This document shows positions 36,601-49,034 of a DNA stretch of 64,000 nt, piece by piece (the first letter of the stretch is position 1; every line of letters starts with the position of its first letter). The notes beneath the pieces were generated by a model. The model saw only the letters and a list, made by a program, of their open reading frames with translations. It searched no databases and was not told the DNA's origin. A program made the translations under genes and the position numbers. Source of the DNA: Trichoplax adhaerens (taxonomy: Eukaryota > Placozoa > Uniplacotomia > Trichoplacea > Trichoplacidae); assembly GCF_000150275.1 (NCBI RefSeq), contig NW_002060951.1:1870297-1934296 (forward strand), in the 5' to 3' direction.

Positions 36601-39163
36601 TAATAGTATCTTAGTCACAATTTTCCCGTTAAAATGTTGTAAATATTTGTGCTTTATTTGATCTCGTTACTATAACAGTTATGCATGGAAAGAAATGATT
36701 TGCGTAAAACAATAGCATATTCTTTAAGAAATACGTAAGTAGTAAAACTGACATTGATAATGCTTCTGATAATTATTTAATCGAAAAGCCTTTTCTCAAT
36801 AATGTTTCAACAGCTTCGAAACTAGACTGTTGCATCCTGGTGCTAATACGAACGATATCCTTGATCAGTACATATCAGCAATTCACTCGCTAAGAATTAT
36901 TGATCCATCTGGAATAATTCTCGATGTAGCCTGCTATCCTATTCGGAAGTATTTAAGGTTATTAATCTACGGGATATTATTCAATCTTGCAGTCGGTTCG
37001 TAGATTTTATAAAAGCTATTACAGCATTTTTAACAACCATACCTTTATTCATTACACTTGATAGCTCAAGAGAAGATACTATTAGATGTATTATATCAAA
37101 TTTGACTAGCGACACTGATGGAGAATTAGCTCAAGTAAGTTGAACGCGTAAAAATATCATAATAGCTGCATGAATTTAATCATGATTTATTCTACACTAA
37201 CTTCATTTTTTCATTGAAATGATAGCAACTCGCTCGTGGAAATAATTCCCTAACGGATTCATTTAATGAAAGCGATACGGACAGCGATGAAGACTGGTCT
37301 CCAGATCCTGTCGATGCTATAGCCAGAAGTAAGCTCGTTTAATCCGATTGTAGTACCACAGAAAGATATCAATTGATACGGTTACTAAGCTGCCATGATA
37401 TTTCCTTTAACATGCTGAAATTGTGTTCCTAAATTAGAGGGCATGACATCTGGATATCATAAGAAAAAAGACGTTTTAAGGTTTCACTTCAATAATTCAT
37501 ATGCTATCGCATTAATCCATGGTAGCGTACAACTTTTTTAATTTTAGTCATTTGACTAATCCTTGATTATGATTTCTTTTGATTAAGTATGCTGGTAACC
37601 ATTTATGGAAGTAAACAACTATTTTCCTCAGAGTACCGAAATCTCTTAGCTCATCGATTGTTAACGCTGTTTGATTTTAACACGGACAAAGAGGTACATT
37701 TCCGCATTACTAGTAATTTTTTTCTGAGTAGAGATTTATTATTATCTTACATCGTTGTTGAATAATTGTTATATCTATAGATTCGCTATTTAGAACTTCT
37801 TAAATTAAAATTTGGCGAAACCAATTTAAGTGACTGTGAAGTGATGCTAAAGGACGTAAAGGATTCCTGCCGAATTAGTGACCATATTCAATCAACAATG
37901 AATAAGATTGTACAAGAAGAAAAAGATGATAGCCTAATGGTACATCCTCGTAGACACTAAATTTGAGTTCATGCAGGTTAATGCTATATTTATCAGCCAC
38001 TAAATTGCAATCATAAAATTTTACAACAGTTGGACTTCCAGTTAAATACTTTGATTATATCTGAGAATTTCTGGCCGAAATTTAAGGAAGAAAAATTGAA
38101 ATTACCCCCCAAAATTGAAAAGTAAATAATACGATAAAAACACATCGTCTCGATTATGACAATTGCATTAAAAATTGGATTCAAAAAGCAATCAAAATTT
38201 GTGATCCGCAATAAAAGCTTTCTTTGTTATGGGTATACAGGACCATGACTGCATTTGCAAAGCACTTCGAAAAGCTGAAAGCAATGAGGGGTCTGCATTG
38301 GAAATATCATTTAGGATTAGTAAATATTCAAATCGAAATTGCTAACCATCAAAAACAATTCTCCGTAACTCCATTGCAAGCATCCATTATTTATTTATTC
38401 CAGGAGAAAGGTATAATATTTGTACAATAAGTTAAACATTGACCATCAATTGAAGCAATTACATCGCATACCTTGACGATATTTTTAAGGTTTTACAAGC
38501 TAAAGTAATGGTATAATTTTAATTACATTTAGTGCAATGGACTATCGAAGAAATCAGTGAAGAACTGCAAGTCAGCAGTACAATCTTACGTAGAAAGATT
38601 TCTTATTGGATTAATCAGGGGCTTCTTAAAGAAACTCCTGTAGACTCATATAATCTAGTTGAGGATAGTGAATATGATATGTCTGGTACGTATACCATAT
38701 ACGCTAGAATGAAATCTATATCATTTATGTATTATGCAACTGATGTTGTTCCATTGGTTTTCATATATTCATGATTTACAATTTAAGGAATTACTCCGGA
38801 GGATGCTATTACTGAGGATGATGAAACAACAACTGTAACTTCCGCAGCTGATCAACATGAAGAAGAACAGGAGGTTACCAACGCTTGTGAAATTTATAAC
38901 GTAGATCCTGTACTCACATCTTAAATTAACGTTACTGATATTTCTTTTTTTGAAATTGTGTGATATAGCTGTACTGGTCGTATATAGTTGGAATGCTGAC
39001 CAATTTTCCTGCCATGGAGTTAGACCGCATCTGTAGTTCATTGAAGCTCTTCATACCAAGTGCAGGGGAGCTTTCTTCAAGAGATTTGAAAATGTTTTTG
39101 GATAAGAAAGTACAAGAACAAAAGCTAACCCATAATAATGGTGAATACGCTTTAGTAAAATAA
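33685..39163 (+). CDS. ANAPC2: Anaphase-promoting complex subunit 2 (about 21 exons, ~750 aa)
   Basis: Cullin-type scaffold of the nuclear APC/C ubiquitin ligase; binds the RING subunit APC11. Exons: 33685-33766, 33843-33902, 34330-34393, 35025-35143, 35381-35523, 35717-35874, 36021-36135, 36305-36374, 36505-36571, 36679-36734, 36814-36957, 37065-37134, 37226-37328, 37438-37480, 37588-37693, 37781-37939, 38030-38121, 38241-38410, 38533-38685, 38788-38873, 38969-39163. From 35025 on all phases agree. Family landmarks: ISELFDIIIDFPES, RLLHPGAN, EDWSPDPVDA, LVTIYGSKQLF, ELLKLKFGE, SENFWPKFKEEKL, HFEKLKAMRGLHWKYHLGL (cullin homology), WTIEEISEELQVS with LRRKISYW (winged helix), and a C-terminal WHB domain (LYWSYIVGML). 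Unresolved: phase between exons 2 and 3, implying a missed exon in 33903-34329, and the donor of exon 5. Human length is 822 aa. Confidence 0.9.
33951..33966 (+). repeat. AAT trinucleotide microsatellite in ANAPC2 intron
   Basis: About five TAA/AAT units lie shortly after the GTAAGA donor of exon 2. No functional implication is seen. Confidence 0.7.
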
Positions 39164-42100
39164 CTTCTGCTATCATCTAATTGAGATTTGCTACGCTTTT
39201 GTCATCATAAAACTAAGCTAATTTCGGTTCTAGATTTTTACCTTGTTCTCGGGTTATTATGATTAACTGTAAATAAAATCTACAGCTTCATTTGCTTTTT
39301 ATTTCCATTGTGAAATATTTACAATCAATGAGATCATTGCAATCCATTCATTCAATTCCATTTGTATCAAAATTATGAAAACAATTTTATGTGTTACTCA
39401 TGCACTACTGTAAAGAACTAATGCAATGGACGTTAAAACTCTCTGTAAATAACACTTATAAGACTGGATCAATATGTTGTATAAAATTTTAAATATAATC
39501 TAAGAAATTCATTTCATCCCGCAAATTCATTGCGCTGTATAGCGTGGACGGTAAAGGAATTGTTATTGTATAAGATATTCACAGTAATTGCAACTTTATG
39601 CTGTAATCATATATAACTTGGAAGGTTGATTAATTAGCCTTATTATAATCTTTCGTATCAATTAGTATGATTAATTGATCTAATCCATTATTCAAATACG
39701 GCCATTTTTACTAAAAAAGTTCCATTATTGTAGAAAACTGTGTTTACAAGAATTCTTATCTTATCAGAAGCGTAAGAATGATAACGCACAGCAGTAACTT
39801 TTGAAACTTTAATAGACATATTATTCAAATAAATAATATGAATTTTATGTTTATGATTAGTATCAATTAGCTCATAGCAGACGTATCGGTTTATGTGATT
39901 GTGCCAAGATTTTCGTATATACATCTGCATTAGCAAAATAATTTCGCAACCTCTTTTTTAATAGTATGGCACTATTAAATAAATTTTCGCTATTTCATTG
40001 AGATGAAGATCACTTTCGATTGTAATGACTAGTGAATGCGTATTAGCAATATGAGGTGCTGGTAATTTAAACTCATCGTAGACGAAAATTATGTACGTAT
40101 TATATAATTTTGTTTATATAAAATCAACAACTATTGGTATACAAATCAATCTTTTTAACTTAGTGTTCTTGACATTCAACATTGTAGCAATACTTCCACC
40201 AATAGATTATAGAGGTTATAATTACAAATAGCTCCACGTAGAAGAAGTAAACTAACGTATTCGTTGAAGGTATGGTAAGAATGCTATACTTAAATAATAC
40301 AAATAGAAACCTTGATAATTGATAATTAATCAGAGATTTCGTGATCTTAGTAACTTGAACGAAAATGATTTCTCCATATTCGTTCTAAATTCCTACCAAT
40401 TGGAGTTTAAATCTTGCTACATGTAACTTAAAGTAGGTCATTCCGAATATTCCAACTGATTTGATTATCATTATCTGCAATATAATGGCAATAACAGTGA
40501 TGCCGTTTAAAGTATTCTACTATGGAATACGTGTGCACTATTCCAGAGATGCAAACTTATAAGTACATATTACCCAAATAAAAAATAACATGATAATGCA
40601 GACACTGATACAGTAATTAGATTTTTACATGATTCGTGAAGTATTACGAGCTAGGAATACAATAGGTACAACTGGTAATGTTGCTAAGTTAAATATCTGA
40701 TGACAGATTTTGAGTTTCGATAATTATAAAAATCCAATGTATGCGTAATACGATATGATCATGCGAGTATGAATTTAATTTTTTGCCTTCATGTACTATC
40801 AGAACGTGGAATGTACACACAACTTAATACGTAAGCCAATCCATGTCAGCAATAATTGACGAACATTAACCTTAATTACCGTAATAAAATTTTAACAATG
40901 GGTTTTCATTCTATTAAATTCAAATTTGGAATAGATGTAGATGGCAAAACATTTTATCTATTTGTTACAAAATTTAAGTAACTTTGCTTTATCACAGATA
41001 GTTTATTTTCACTTGATCAGATATTAAAATATAAGCTCTAAAATAGAATATTATACCTTAATGAAGATAATATTAATAAAAAATTGTGGTCAAAATCACT
41101 TTTACCTTAGATAATCAACTACATTTTTATAATTATTATTTATAAAATCAGAATTCTATGAGGTGATTTTAATGCTATAAAATTAAATTTATATCATGAC
41201 TGAGGATGACTTGAATTAAATTTAAGAGCTTAAAACTTTACTGAAAATGATTAAAATTGATTTTCCTTGAGTTTCCAAGAGTCGCAGCCATTTTTAGACC
41301 ATCACTATTACAGTAAATGAGCACGAACACGATAATGGCTATAAGATATTCTTAAAGCAATTGATTATAATTATTCAATATAATCATCTAGGCTCGATAA
41401 GATCTTAATCGTATTTCATGTTAGAAATCAAAGTTGTAACAGTAAAAGACTCAAATTTTTATTTTACTTCATTTCACCTAACAAACGTAAGAAATTCTTA
41501 ATAGCTTTAACTAATTATAGGACAACGCTTAGAAGCCAAAAATCTCCCTTATTGAACCAGAAATTTTTGATACACGTTATCGGAACAATAATCAGTCAAT
41601 TAATACACGCATACATAATGCATTAAGTATACTAGATTCGTGAGAAATTAACTTTAATAATAAAGGCTTCGGATTAAAAATAATAAAAAATATCAATGGC
41701 TTTTCTCCTATCTAACTCGATATTATCATGTAAATACACAAAATAATAACTCAAATAAATGTACCAGTCACATATTATTTCTGAATATGAATATATATCT
41801 TTTACAGGGCATACGGATTGTTTACATTGCAATCTTGTTTATTAAATAGTTCTAGTCAAAATTTCTTGTTTAGGCTGATACTATATATCGTTGCTTGAGC
41901 TTGTAATACGTGGTTAAACATTTTATCAGAAGCATACGTAACGATCTTAATTAGTCATTATTAATGGGAATGATAGCCAATTAAACACTTGTTTTATAAA
42001 ATGTAGACATCGACGTCTATCATTCGTTTTTTAAGCTATGAATGATTATGGTATTATAATATGAGTTAAGCTTCCTTCCATTACAATTCAAAATGCGATT

Positions 42101-42749
42101 AAAGAAGGACATTTATATTCTACTACTTAAATCAAAGCTAGAATTTTAAAATACGTTAACGATCTTGAGAAGGAAATGTGTCCATTAAAATCATTTACTA
42201 TTATAATGACCTTTACAAAATGCTGTACAGTCGTCTTCCATGCAAAGCAGTATATTTATTAGAAAAGACCATTGTATATTAATAAATATAACAATTATTA
42301 TTCTAAATATTAAACTTTGAGATATTTCTGTTAATTATTTTATGGATCCTGTCAACATCCATTTTTTCTCATGCAGTATAGAATCATAAACACTATGTTT
42401 CGAATTAGACAATACTCGATCGCAACTATAGAAATTAATGTATCAATTTCAGTCTTGTTTTATATTCCTACAGCGTTCCTATTCCATCTAAAAATTCAAA
42501 ACAACCTCATTTAAGAATCGTCACTTTATAACCAATTTTATAATATTAGTTCTGGGTATCCTCTCCCTACTTTACCGCCTATATATATCTTGGTCGAGGT
42601 GACTGCAATGGATCTTTAATTATTCAACATCTATAAATTATTATTATATTAAATACCAATACTTCTATCTACAACTCAAATTAATTTCGTTATCGCTATC
42701 GAAAATGATATCAAAATCTCATTAGACTTTATCAAAATTATCATTCAAC
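39164..42749. other. Intergenic DNA downstream of ANAPC2
   Basis: AATAAA at 39272-39277 is a good polyA signal for ANAPC2, 109 bp after its stop. The rest is AT-rich without a recognised gene. Small open frames, for example near 39.7-39.9 kb on the - strand, have no family resemblance. Confidence 0.6.
39272..39277 (+). terminator. Polyadenylation signal of ANAPC2
   Basis: AATAAA 109 bp after the ANAPC2 stop codon. It is the first canonical hexamer downstream. Confidence 0.6.
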
Positions 42750-43877
42750 ATGACTAGCCTGTTTAATAATAGCATAGTAGCGCTAGCATCTGCTTGGACT
42801 TGCGGATTAGGTGGTATCGTCGCCAATTTATACGTAATGACCACCTGCATAAGCAATTATCGGTATAGAATCAAAGAGGTAACAGCAGCAATGCAAATCA
42901 GTGAAGCATCTCGTCTGAATTTAAATATTACAAGCCCCTCTCGAGATTATCAAAACAAGAAACGGATAAAAATGGGTAAAGTGGCTATACTATTTTTCGT
43001 TAATTTAAGTATGGCTGATATGATGTCGTCACTTTACTTAGTTATATTAGCAATAGCTGATGCATGCGCCGATAGCGAAACGAAGTCTTACTTGATTTAT
43101 GCTAACGAATCAAAGACAATTTATGTAAATCGTAGTATTGTAGGAGAACAGTTGAAAATTTGGAATCATAGTTTTCTATGTCAATTCTTACGATTTCTAA
43201 CCATAAGTGGATCCACAATTTCAGTTTGGATGACATTAATGATTGCAATCGATCGATTTGTTTTGATCGTATATCCATTAAAAATGAACTGGAAATTTAC
43301 TCTACGTCGTACAATTTGGATATGTCGTCTTATTTGGCTTTATGGCTGTGGTTGTGGGTTATTGGCTGTCATCTTAGCCAAATTAACTTCGCACAAGCGG
43401 ACCAATAGCTGGTACAGTCGACTATGTATTATCGACAATCTAGACAACGATCTCGTTATTGCATTTGCCGCATTTCTATCTGTTAATAGTTTGCTTATTT
43501 ACATTGTTGTTTCTGTGTTACTGTTTATTTCATTATATCATGTTCGAAAATCTCCAGTGAGAATTAAATCTCAAGTTAATAATAGAACTAGATCTTATAT
43601 ACGAAAAATAGGAGCTGAAACAAGCCTTGTAATCACAAGTATAATTGTTGTTACTAATATTTTTTGTTGGCTACCTACAACAGCGATATCGCTTCTTTAC
43701 GCTCTTGGAGTAACGAAAATTGGAAAAGTTATGTTTGGTCCTTACGGAACCTGGATAACATTGCTATTTCCCGTAAACGGTTTTCTTAATCCGATAGTTT
43801 TTATCGTATTAATACATTTACGTTACTTTAAGCGTAAAAAAAGTCTTTCAATTCTAGTAATATCAAAAGCCGATTAA
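42750..43877 (+). CDS. LGR-like rhodopsin-class GPCR without LRR ectodomain (375 aa)
   Basis: Plasma-membrane receptor whose 7TM domain most resembles the leucine-rich-repeat/relaxin receptor group. Seen: very short N-terminus; TM1 at about residues 9-33 (GIVANLYV); an unusually long first inner loop of about 40 residues; TM2 NLSMADMMSSLYL with intact Asp 2.50; an outer loop with NRS and NHS sites; Cys before TM3 (FLCQFLRF); DRF with IVYPL; TM4 LIWLYG; loop 2 NSWYSRLCIIDNLD; TM5 with VNSLLIYIV; TM6 NIFCWLPTT; TM7 FPVNGFLNPIVF. No leucine-rich repeats and no upstream exon were found. Start is an ATG at the head of the open frame. It is the intact relative of the wrecks at 46.5 and 50.6 kb and a paralogue of the gene at 60.1 kb. 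Ligand unknown. Confidence 0.9.
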   Translation: MTSLFNNSIVALASAWTCGLGGIVANLYVMTTCISNYRYRIKEVTAAMQISEASRLNLNITSPSRDYQNKKRIKMGKVAILFFVNLSMADMMSSLYLVILAIADACADSETKSYLIYANESKTIYVNRSIVGEQLKIWNHSFLCQFLRFLTISGSTISVWMTLMIAIDRFVLIVYPLKMNWKFTLRRTIWICRLIWLYGCGCGLLAVILAKLTSHKRTNSWYSRLCIIDNLDNDLVIAFAAFLSVNSLLIYIVVSVLLFISLYHVRKSPVRIKSQVNNRTRSYIRKIGAETSLVITSIIVVTNIFCWLPTTAISLLYALGVTKIGKVMFGPYGTWITLLFPVNGFLNPIVFIVLIHLRYFKRKKSLSILVISKAD

Positions 43878-46547
43878 GATCATTTCCCAATATTTGAATA
43901 CATAGTAATTTTACTCTCTTCATTTTTTGATAAAATCTAAATGTAATAACCACTTCTATTAATTTCAACTTCTTCATTTTAGTATAGCGAAGTAGTTTAA
44001 TATTTTATTCAATTCTGGAAACTATGGGTATTACAGTCAGCACTTTATTAGGTCATAAATTAGATCTTATTTCCAAATCGTAAAAAAAGCGAGCGTAGTT
44101 ACTACAGTATAAGTGCCAAGAAATGATTAATAATTTACAATAGAGAGTGCAGTAAATGACAGATTCACATGATACCATTCTTTATACGTTGTGAAATGAT
44201 TAGAATTATGTCCATTGGCAAAGTACTAAATATTCTATAACGGTCATACTGCTATTGCTGGATGAGAACAAATGAGTTAATTCTCTGATAGATCTAAACG
44301 AGCTGCAAACTTTAATGACTTTATTCGTTTTATAACGGGCATTACGAAGCTAGTATTATTATAAAATTTAAGACAACGTGTTGACAATGAAAATAGGGAT
44401 CAAATAGCCATCAATTTTGGATACGATTACCTAAGCATGTTGACATTTTTATCAATAAAAATATTTACAAATCGTCTAATGTTGTAATTTTGGCAATTAT
44501 GACACGTCTGGATGTTTTAAAAAAATTTAAACTACACTTCACAGTCGTACATACTTAGGCTTTAGATATTCACATACAAACTTAAATTAATGACTGTACG
44601 ACACTTTTTATACTTATGTGTATAACTGGAAACGATTTTTGAATTACGTTAGTGGTTGTAGCAAACAATTCTATTACTACCCTACAGTCGACATTTTCGA
44701 CAATCGTTTAGCACAAACATATATAATGAAAAGAGAAATATATACGAGTAGATCATTATACCTATTTCTACATAATTATCAATTTTGAATATCAGAACGC
44801 TTTCAATTTAAGAATTGATTGTTTCAATTTCATTCTTAATCTAATTTATGAATATATTGTTTCGCAAATTATCTATTTTTCAAAAAACAACATCACTGAG
44901 ATCGGTTATATTATGACGAACACAATAACATTTAACCATTGTATCGTCGTTACTTTTAGATATTTCACTTCATCATTGTACCTATCTAGGAAGCTTATAT
45001 ATTAAGATAATCTAGCTGTGAATTTTCTTCCAATGTATTTGTGATGGAGGGTTCGAAGAGTCAAATAATGTGGTTTTAGTTGCCATGCAGAGAATTGCAC
45101 AAGGAGCTTAAGAAAAGAAGATACTTTACTGTAGATAGTAGTTAGGTACAATGTGATAATTACGGTAGATCAGCGTGGTAACTGCTATGAGTAAAGTGTG
45201 AATACTAACTGTGACTAATAATGCAACTTAAGAAATCTAAGGTAGAAAACGGCGGTATTTATAGCTATGGTATGTGAATACATGCAAAGAACATGATTAT
45301 AGGATTAGATACAACATATACCATAACAGGCTATAGAATAGCAGATGATTGTAGAAAATAGTGAGGACTGTAATAACTAAATGTAGTAAGCCATATTTGA
45401 ATGTAGAGCGAACAGACTGTAAATATGTCTGTATTTAATAGCAATACAAAATGTCTATATTTAAGAGTAGATTACAGTTACAGTACAATCCAAATACACT
45501 ATAGTATTGCTTAGTGCAGATTATTAACCTGTTCTTTTGAATAGCTAATTTACTAGTTACTGTAACGAATTTCACATCCGCCGCCTTAAACCAAATATGA
45601 TTACATCATTTATTAATATTTTAATAATTGAAACCCAATCTAATCCAGTAAGTTTGACCGATATTGGCATCCTATTCTGGCTAGACTTTATTAAAAGTAA
45701 AATAGCATTTAAAATAGTCACTTTCATAGTAGTATTGGTGGTAAAAAAAATAGAATTTTACTTAATTTAATTAAACTACCAACAATTACAGTCCAAGCAA
45801 AATAAATTAGAGGAAAAGCACCAGTTTATTATAACTTAAACAAAAATCTTGGCAAAACTTTTTAAATGAATTACAAAATACGAGCAGAACTAAATGCCCA
45901 AACCAATCAAACTATCAATTAATGAGATAACTCACGACTATCCTGGACTTTTTTATCTTCTCTAACTTCAGCTGCACTAAATTGCTGAACTACGTCACAT
46001 TTTATATGTTGCGCAGAGCAGTTGGTGATACTAGACTATCCATTTATCATTCTAAAGTACTCCAAATTAAACTAGCAATCAAACACATTTGATAAGATAA
46101 ATTATACCCTAGACTCCCGAAAACTACTAAATTAATACTAAATATAGTTTAGCTTGAAACTGTACATTTCTATTGTATATATACACTAAGACAAAATCAC
46201 AATCCCAGATCAAATATTTTGGGTCAAGCCGCATGAAATAACAAAGTAACATTAACTTCTACTGTAATTGATGATCAAAAATTAGCACACATATATTATA
46301 TTCTATTAACTAAATATATCGCTGGAGTTATAAAATTATAACATCTGATTCTTAACAAAATTATGCTACGGATTATCTCAACTTATAACCTGAATAAAGC
46401 AGTCGCGTTTACTCTATACTTAGATACTTAGTAAAATCTATTACTATAATCAACCAAATAAGTCATATTTTTAAAGCTAGAATACTTATTACGATACAAA
46501 AATTAAACTAGAATAAGAATTTGCATCAATCTCATAAATGAAAACAG
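43878..46547. other. Intergenic DNA between receptor and receptor fragment
   Basis: No gene is supported. The stretch 45.04-45.50 kb is G-rich on the + strand (many GTAG, TGTGA and AAGG words) compared with its surroundings, as is 47.93-48.50 kb, but no alignment between them could be secured by eye. The 5' parts of the 46.5-kb receptor fragment were not recognised here. Confidence 0.5.
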
Positions 46548-46786
46548 GCACCTGTAAGAAGCTTTAAAGTCACATGTATGATTGTAATTGCTGATATCCT
46601 ATGTTGATTACCAATACTACCACTTCAATTTACCTTAAAATTAGAGACAAACCAAAGCGTATCAGATCGATTATGTTTACGGTTCATGGCACACTGATAA
46701 CTTTGCTATTTCCGGCAGGTATCTTTGTTAATTTGATAGTTTTTATCGCTTTAATGCATATGAGTATGCACTACCACAAATACTGA
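46548..46786 (+). pseudogene. LGR-like GPCR remnant (TM6-TM7 only)
   Basis: It aligns with the 3' third of the receptor at 42.8 kb. The DNA around 46577-46610 matches its TM6 coding sequence, but the toggle Trp codon TGG is TGA (46605-46607). After a frame change the protein continues as VHGTLITLLFPAGIFVNLIV, matching TM7 of the intact gene (GTWITLLFPVNGFLNPIV), with NPIVF decayed to NLIVF. TM1-TM5 were not found upstream. It is a dead fragment of a duplicated receptor. Confidence 0.85.
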
Positions 46787-47429
46787 AAAATTGTCCTTAT
46801 AACGGCTGGATTAAAAGCCGGCTAAAGACATTTCTTAATAATTCGCAATATTCAGTAACTTTGTTCTCTTATCTATTCATAAAATTGAACCGCTTCAAGT
46901 ATCACTTCTCTGATACTGTATTGTGTTATTTACTTCTTCTCTTGTTTTTAAGGAATTGTATTAACAATTCATCGAACTTTAGAAACTGCGTTACAATCGG
47001 TATCAAATCCAAAAGTTAGGTTAACCGTTTAAAAATATAAACTTCATGATCAGATTTGAAATAAACTATCGATGCCGCCAATTTGGAATTCTATATAGAA
47101 ACTGAATAAAATATTCTTATCACTTTTCGTCGTCGGTGAATATTTAAAAATTGCACGTTATTTTATTAAACTGTGTGGATGAATACAAATCACTGCCGGT
47201 GCCTAAGATTGATACAATTGTCTTAAATATAAATTTTATGACAATGATACTGCTACCAGTACAACATTAATTAATATTTAAGAATAGAGAAATTTTTCAT
47301 TTATTTTTGCTTCTAAAGTGAATGTAGATCATCATTACTCTTGATTAATATTAATATTTAATAGTCAATAATATGATACCTCGCACGCTTCTGAATTTCA
47401 CATACTCGTATGTATGTATGCATGAGTTA

Positions 47430-47489
47430 GCTAGTTCATAATATAACCAAGTCATATAAGCTAGTTCATGATATTACCAAGTCATATAA
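47430..47489 (+). repeat. 30-bp tandem repeat, two copies
   Basis: Unit 47430-47459 and unit 47460-47489 differ at two positions; both begin GCTAGTTCAT and end CCAAGTCATATAA. Directly downstream are an inverted repeat (TTGTTACAA/TTGTAACAA, about 47495-47514) and a repeated TCTAAATACTAG-type word (about 47526-47552). Confidence 0.85.
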
Positions 47490-47652
47490 GACTTGTTACA
47501 ATCGCTTGTAACAAACTCTCCGAACCTAAATACTAGTATCTAAATACTAGGAGCAAATATCAACTAAACAGTCTCAGATTAGCCTGGACCTTAATACTTG
47601 ATTTAAAATAAACTAAGTCCAAGCTCTTTTAGGCATAGAAATATAAAACATA

Positions 47653-47844
47653 TTAGCTAAAATCAGTTACAGTCTTGATAAACAAAGTCAGCGTCATGCT
47701 ACAGCAACTGAAAAACACCGAACATAGAAGGAAGCCGAATACTGGAATAGAGCCGTATACATTTATAGCAATTAATACTGCATTGACAAAACAAAATTGG
47801 GCTAGTAATAAAAAAATTACTGGTTTATCTTCCCGATTCGGCAA
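47653..47844 (-). other. Hydrophobic open frame of uncertain status (63 codons, no ATG)
   Basis: The frame starts with TTG, so it is at best an internal exon or a remnant. It encodes two hydrophobic stretches (FLLLAQFCFVNAVLIAI and VFGFLLCSVFFSCC) and has a GTAACT donor-like site after LFIKT. It lies between two receptor wrecks and its first hydrophobic stretch vaguely recalls TM5 (VNSLLIYIV), but on the opposite strand. No family was recognised. It could be chance. Confidence 0.15.
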
Positions 47845-48801
47845 GCAATGACTTTTACAAGATCACTCATCAAAGCAATACAGAAACTAAGCTACGGAAT
47901 TCATTACAGCTATAACTTGGTATACTATCTGTGATGTTTCGGAAGGTTGAGAGTTCGGCATTAGTCGCAATAAAGTACAATAGAATAGTTAACGGAAGAT
48001 TAACCTTTATTGAGCTTGTGTAAGATTATCGTGCGAGTAACAACGTAACTAGTCGAATAGCTATAGTAGTGCAGAATAGGTAAAGTGTGCAAGCTTACCG
48101 TGTAACTACCAGAACTAACTAACGAGATAGACGAAAGATAACTTTTATAATGTTAGGAGCACAGTAGAAGGAAATTATTTATAGGCGCGAATGATTCATG
48201 AAAATAGGTTACTTCTATGTTAAGCTAGTACTACGGTGTAAGTTAGCTAGAGTGCAAGATATTTCCATAGAGTAAATTGTTAAATATAGATCATACATAT
48301 TTAGAGTTATGTTATAGTCTTAGAATTATGATACAGTCTAGTGAAAACTCATACTTTTACTAGAAATAGAAATAAACTATACCGTATTTAGAAGTGAACA
48401 CTACACTATCATTGTAGCTGTTACTGAAGAATTCAATATTATAGACTACCTTAGTGATATTTAAGACGATGGGTACTAACTTATTGCGTAGATGCCTCTA
48501 TTATAAGTTAAAGATTAGGAAATAGCTCATATCTCCGTAAGGACTAACTTTAATAAAAATAATATGTTAAATTATTTAAATTTCAGGCGATTACCGACTT
48601 ATAATTGTGTTACGGAGCTCGCTTCGAAATGAATAATATTTTAATCTAATATGTGTAATAACGTTATTATGGAGGTTGCCGATCTCGACAACAACCTAGT
48701 TGTTAATTGACTTTTGTTATTAATTATCGTAGTAATATACAGTGTGGATATTGTGTTAGCAAATAAAATGTCAAGCTGTGAAGATTATTATGTTAGTTAA
48801 T

Positions 48802-49034
48802 AAGGTGCTAATTAATTATATTAATTAGTGGCAAGTATTAAGTAACACTTAATCTAGTCGGATCTATAGTAAGCTTGTATTGCACATTATATAATTTAAT
48901 GTGAAAGATTAGCACCGGGGTTATTTGTGTGACATATGAAACTGTATATAAGCTTGATTATTAATTTTTAATCTCTATTCCACTGAGGCTAACGTAGAGT
49001 ACACTGGTACAAACGTAAACGGGCTAGTAATAAA
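48802..49034 (+). repeat. Possible solo-LTR-like module, copy 2
   Basis: AAGGTGCTAA (48802), TATATAAGC (48945-48953), ACGTAG (48992), CGTAAACG (49014) and AATAAA (49029-49034) occur in the same order as at 8943-9075. The TATA to AATAAA distance is 84 bp here and 98 bp there. Sequence between the words is weakly similar. No coding region, primer-binding site or target duplication was identified. Confidence 0.25.
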
